This document shows, in pieces, positions 5,283-6,291 of a stretch of 6,291 nucleotides of DNA; position 1 is the first letter of the stretch; each line of letters begins with the position of its first letter. The stretch comes from Pseudomonadota bacterium (GTDB taxonomy: Bacteria; Pseudomonadota; Alphaproteobacteria; Rhizobiales; Beijerinckiaceae), in NCBI GenBank assembly GCA_023386115.1, contig JAEWKL010000663.1:1-6291 (forward strand), given 5' to 3'. Below the pieces are notes generated by a model. It was given only the letters and a program-made list of their open reading frames with translations. It made no database searches and was not told the origin of the DNA. The position numbers and the translations under genes were made by a program.

Positions 5283-5312
5283 TTGTCTTCCCCCGGGGCG
5301 GGCGCCTATAAG
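5283..5312 (+). promoter_or_regulatory. Sigma-70-like promoter for yebC
   Basis: TTGTCT (5283-5288) matches the -35 consensus TTGACA at 4 positions. TATAAG (5307-5312) matches the -10 consensus TATAAT at 5. They are separated by 18 bases. It is the best vegetative promoter in the window and is strikingly AT-rich for this DNA. Transcription would begin near 5319, giving an untranslated leader of about 80 bases. Confidence 0.6.
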
Positions 5313-5342
5313 CCGGCTGTCTCACGCGGACCTTGCGGCGTC

Positions 5343-5364
5343 GAGAGCCCCGCCGGGCGCTCTC
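5343..5364 (+). other. Leader hairpin in the yebC 5' untranslated region
   Basis: GAGAGC (5343-5348) pairs with GCTCTC (5359-5364), and two further inner C-G pairs are possible after one mismatch. It lies 35 bases before the start codon, outside the ribosome binding site. No known riboswitch or leader peptide is recognised. Confidence 0.35.
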
Positions 5365-5398
5365 CGCGCGAAAGGCCGCCCATCCGCCGGGGAGCACC

Positions 5399-6145
5399 AT
5401 GGCCGGGCATTCACAGTTCAAGAACATCATGCACCGCAAGGGCCGCGTCGACGCGGTCCGCTCGAAGGTCTTCTCCAAGCTCGCCCGAGAGATCACCGTG
5501 GCGGCCAAGCTCGGCACGCCGGACCCGTCGATGAATCCGCGCCTGCGCGCCGCCATCCTGGCGGCCCGGGCCGAGAACATGCCCAAGGACAACATCGAGC
5601 GCGCCATCAAGAAGGCGGCCGGTGGCGACGCGGAGAACTACGAGGAGATCCGCTACGAGGGCTACGGCCCCGGCGGCGCCGCCCTGATCGTCGAGGCGCA
5701 GACCGACAACCGCAACCGCACCGCGTCGGACGTGCGCTCGGCCTTCACCAAGTCCGGCGGCAGCCTCGCCGAGACCGGCGCCGTGTCCTTCATGTTCGAC
5801 CGCGTCGGCCTCGTCGCCTTCGACGCCAAGGTGGCGGATGCCGACACGATGCTGGAAGCCGCCATCGAGGCCGGCGCCGACGACGTGAAGTCCGACGAGA
5901 GCGGCCACGAGATCACCTGCGACCAGGGCGCGTTGGGCGACGTGTCCAAGACCCTCGAGGCGCGCTTCGGCGAGCCCCTCCGCACCGCCCTGATCTGGCG
6001 CGCCCAGAACACCGTCGATGTCGACGACGAGACCGCCGAGAAGCTGATCCGCCTCGTCGAGACCATCGAGGACCAGGACGACGTGCAGAACGTCTTCGTC
6101 AATTTCGCGGTCTCGGACGCGATGATGGCGAAGATGCAGGGGTGA
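5399..6145 (+). CDS. yebC: YebC/PmpR (TACO1) family protein
   Basis: A 248-residue cytoplasmic protein of the universal YebC family. The N-terminus MAGHSQFKNIMHRKGRVDAVRSK is diagnostic. It is followed by the helical segment LAREITVAAKLG, the core YEGYGPGG (Y86-G93), DNRNRT (D103-T108) and the acidic C-terminal half ending VFVNFAVSD. Length is normal for the family. Members were first described as transcriptional regulators (PmpR). More recent work on bacterial YebC and mitochondrial TACO1 supports a ribosome-associated role that relieves stalling at proline-rich stretches. Sequence alone does not decide between these roles here. ATG 5399 is chosen over the in-frame ATG at 5333 because it gives the conserved N-terminus and is preceded by GGGGAG (5389-5394). 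It has its own promoter and is independent of the phn genes. In many alphaproteobacteria ruvC follows yebC, but no ruvC start is seen before the window ends. Confidence 0.96.
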   Translation: MAGHSQFKNIMHRKGRVDAVRSKVFSKLAREITVAAKLGTPDPSMNPRLRAAILAARAENMPKDNIERAIKKAAGGDAENYEEIRYEGYGPGGAALIVEAQTDNRNRTASDVRSAFTKSGGSLAETGAVSFMFDRVGLVAFDAKVADADTMLEAAIEAGADDVKSDESGHEITCDQGALGDVSKTLEARFGEPLRTALIWRAQNTVDVDDETAEKLIRLVETIEDQDDVQNVFVNFAVSDAMMAKMQG

Positions 6146-6150
6146 GGGGA

Positions 6151-6182
6151 GGGCGGCCCTGGCGGCCACCATCCCGCCGCCC
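6151..6182 (+). terminator. Possible hairpin after yebC
   Basis: GGGCGGC (6151-6157) and GCCGCCC (6176-6182) form a perfect 7-bp stem around an 18-base loop, starting 5 bases after the yebC stop. No U-tract follows, so it is weak evidence for a terminator in such GC-rich DNA. Confidence 0.25.
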
Positions 6183-6236
6183 CGCTTGGCGCACTCATCC
6201 GCGAACTTCCTGGAAGCTGATCCCATCCCACCCGCG

Positions 6237-6251
6237 ACCTCATCCTGAGGT
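6237..6251. repeat. Partial dispersed palindromic repeat (CTCATCCTGAGG type)
   Basis: ACCTCA-TCC-TGAGGT is a perfect 6-bp stem with a 3-base loop. The CTCATCCTGAGG core is one I recall as part of a very common intergenic repeat in Methylobacterium, Bradyrhizobium and relatives. The second half of that repeat is not clearly present here, so this looks like a partial or decayed copy. No gene is supported in 6146-6291. Confidence 0.5.
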
Positions 6252-6291
6252 GCCCGGGGCGGGGAGGGAGGCAGGCTCATCGGACGCCGGG

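Noticed and set aside
5317..5334. CTGTCTC upstream of yebC as a Pho box.
   Set aside because: The unit 11 bases downstream (GGACCTT) does not match the half-site, and the position lies at or after the predicted transcription start.
5333..5398. Upstream extension of yebC from the in-frame ATG at 5333.
   Set aside because: The 22 added residues are not part of the family, and the conserved MAGHS N-terminus begins at 5399 directly after GGGGAG.
1..6291. CRISPR array, tRNA, rRNA, insertion sequence or attachment site.
   Set aside because: No regularly spaced repeats, cloverleaf, transposase or integrase motifs were seen. The palindromes are single copies of short stems.

Overview
This 6.3 kb window is very GC-rich. 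Every supported gene lies on the + strand. The gene set, the GC-rich intergenic palindromes and the PhnC-PhnD-PhnE-PhnE order point to an alphaproteobacterium of the Hyphomicrobiales. A Methylobacterium-like genome is my best guess, but that is inferred from style and not proved. Nothing suggests a phage, plasmid or insertion sequence.

Positions 1-130 are intergenic: a GC-rich palindrome, then a run of Pho-box-like half-sites just ahead of the first gene. Positions 131-1429 hold two tightly coupled genes of the accessory families that accompany C-P lyase operons. The first is a DUF1045 protein with the two HxT motifs of the 2H phosphoesterase superfamily. The second is a hexapeptide-repeat (left-handed beta-helix) acyltransferase. 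Positions 1430-1504 are a short gap with a perfect CTGTCAT Pho half-site and an 11-bp perfect inverted repeat ending one base before the phnC start codon.

Positions 1505-5196 encode a complete phosphonate-type ABC importer: ATPase PhnC, periplasmic binding protein PhnD and two different PhnE permeases. The permease reading frames overlap by four bases (GTGA). A 164-base gap between phnD and the first phnE carries three stem-loops, which probably set more binding protein than permease.

Positions 5197-5398 separate the transport operon from the next unit. They hold two palindromes and the best sigma-70-like promoter in the window. Positions 5399-6145 encode a YebC/TACO1 family protein, unrelated to phosphonate. 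The remaining 146 bases hold GC-rich hairpins and no gene.

Functional picture: under phosphate limitation PhoB would activate uptake of phosphonates (possibly also phosphate or phosphite) by PhnCDEE, while the two accessory enzymes act on phosphonates or C-P lyase intermediates. The C-P lyase core (phnGHIJKLM) is not in the window and must be elsewhere if the pathway is complete. The system is a known type. The less described parts are the two accessory enzymes and the regulatory DNA at phnC and between phnD and phnE.
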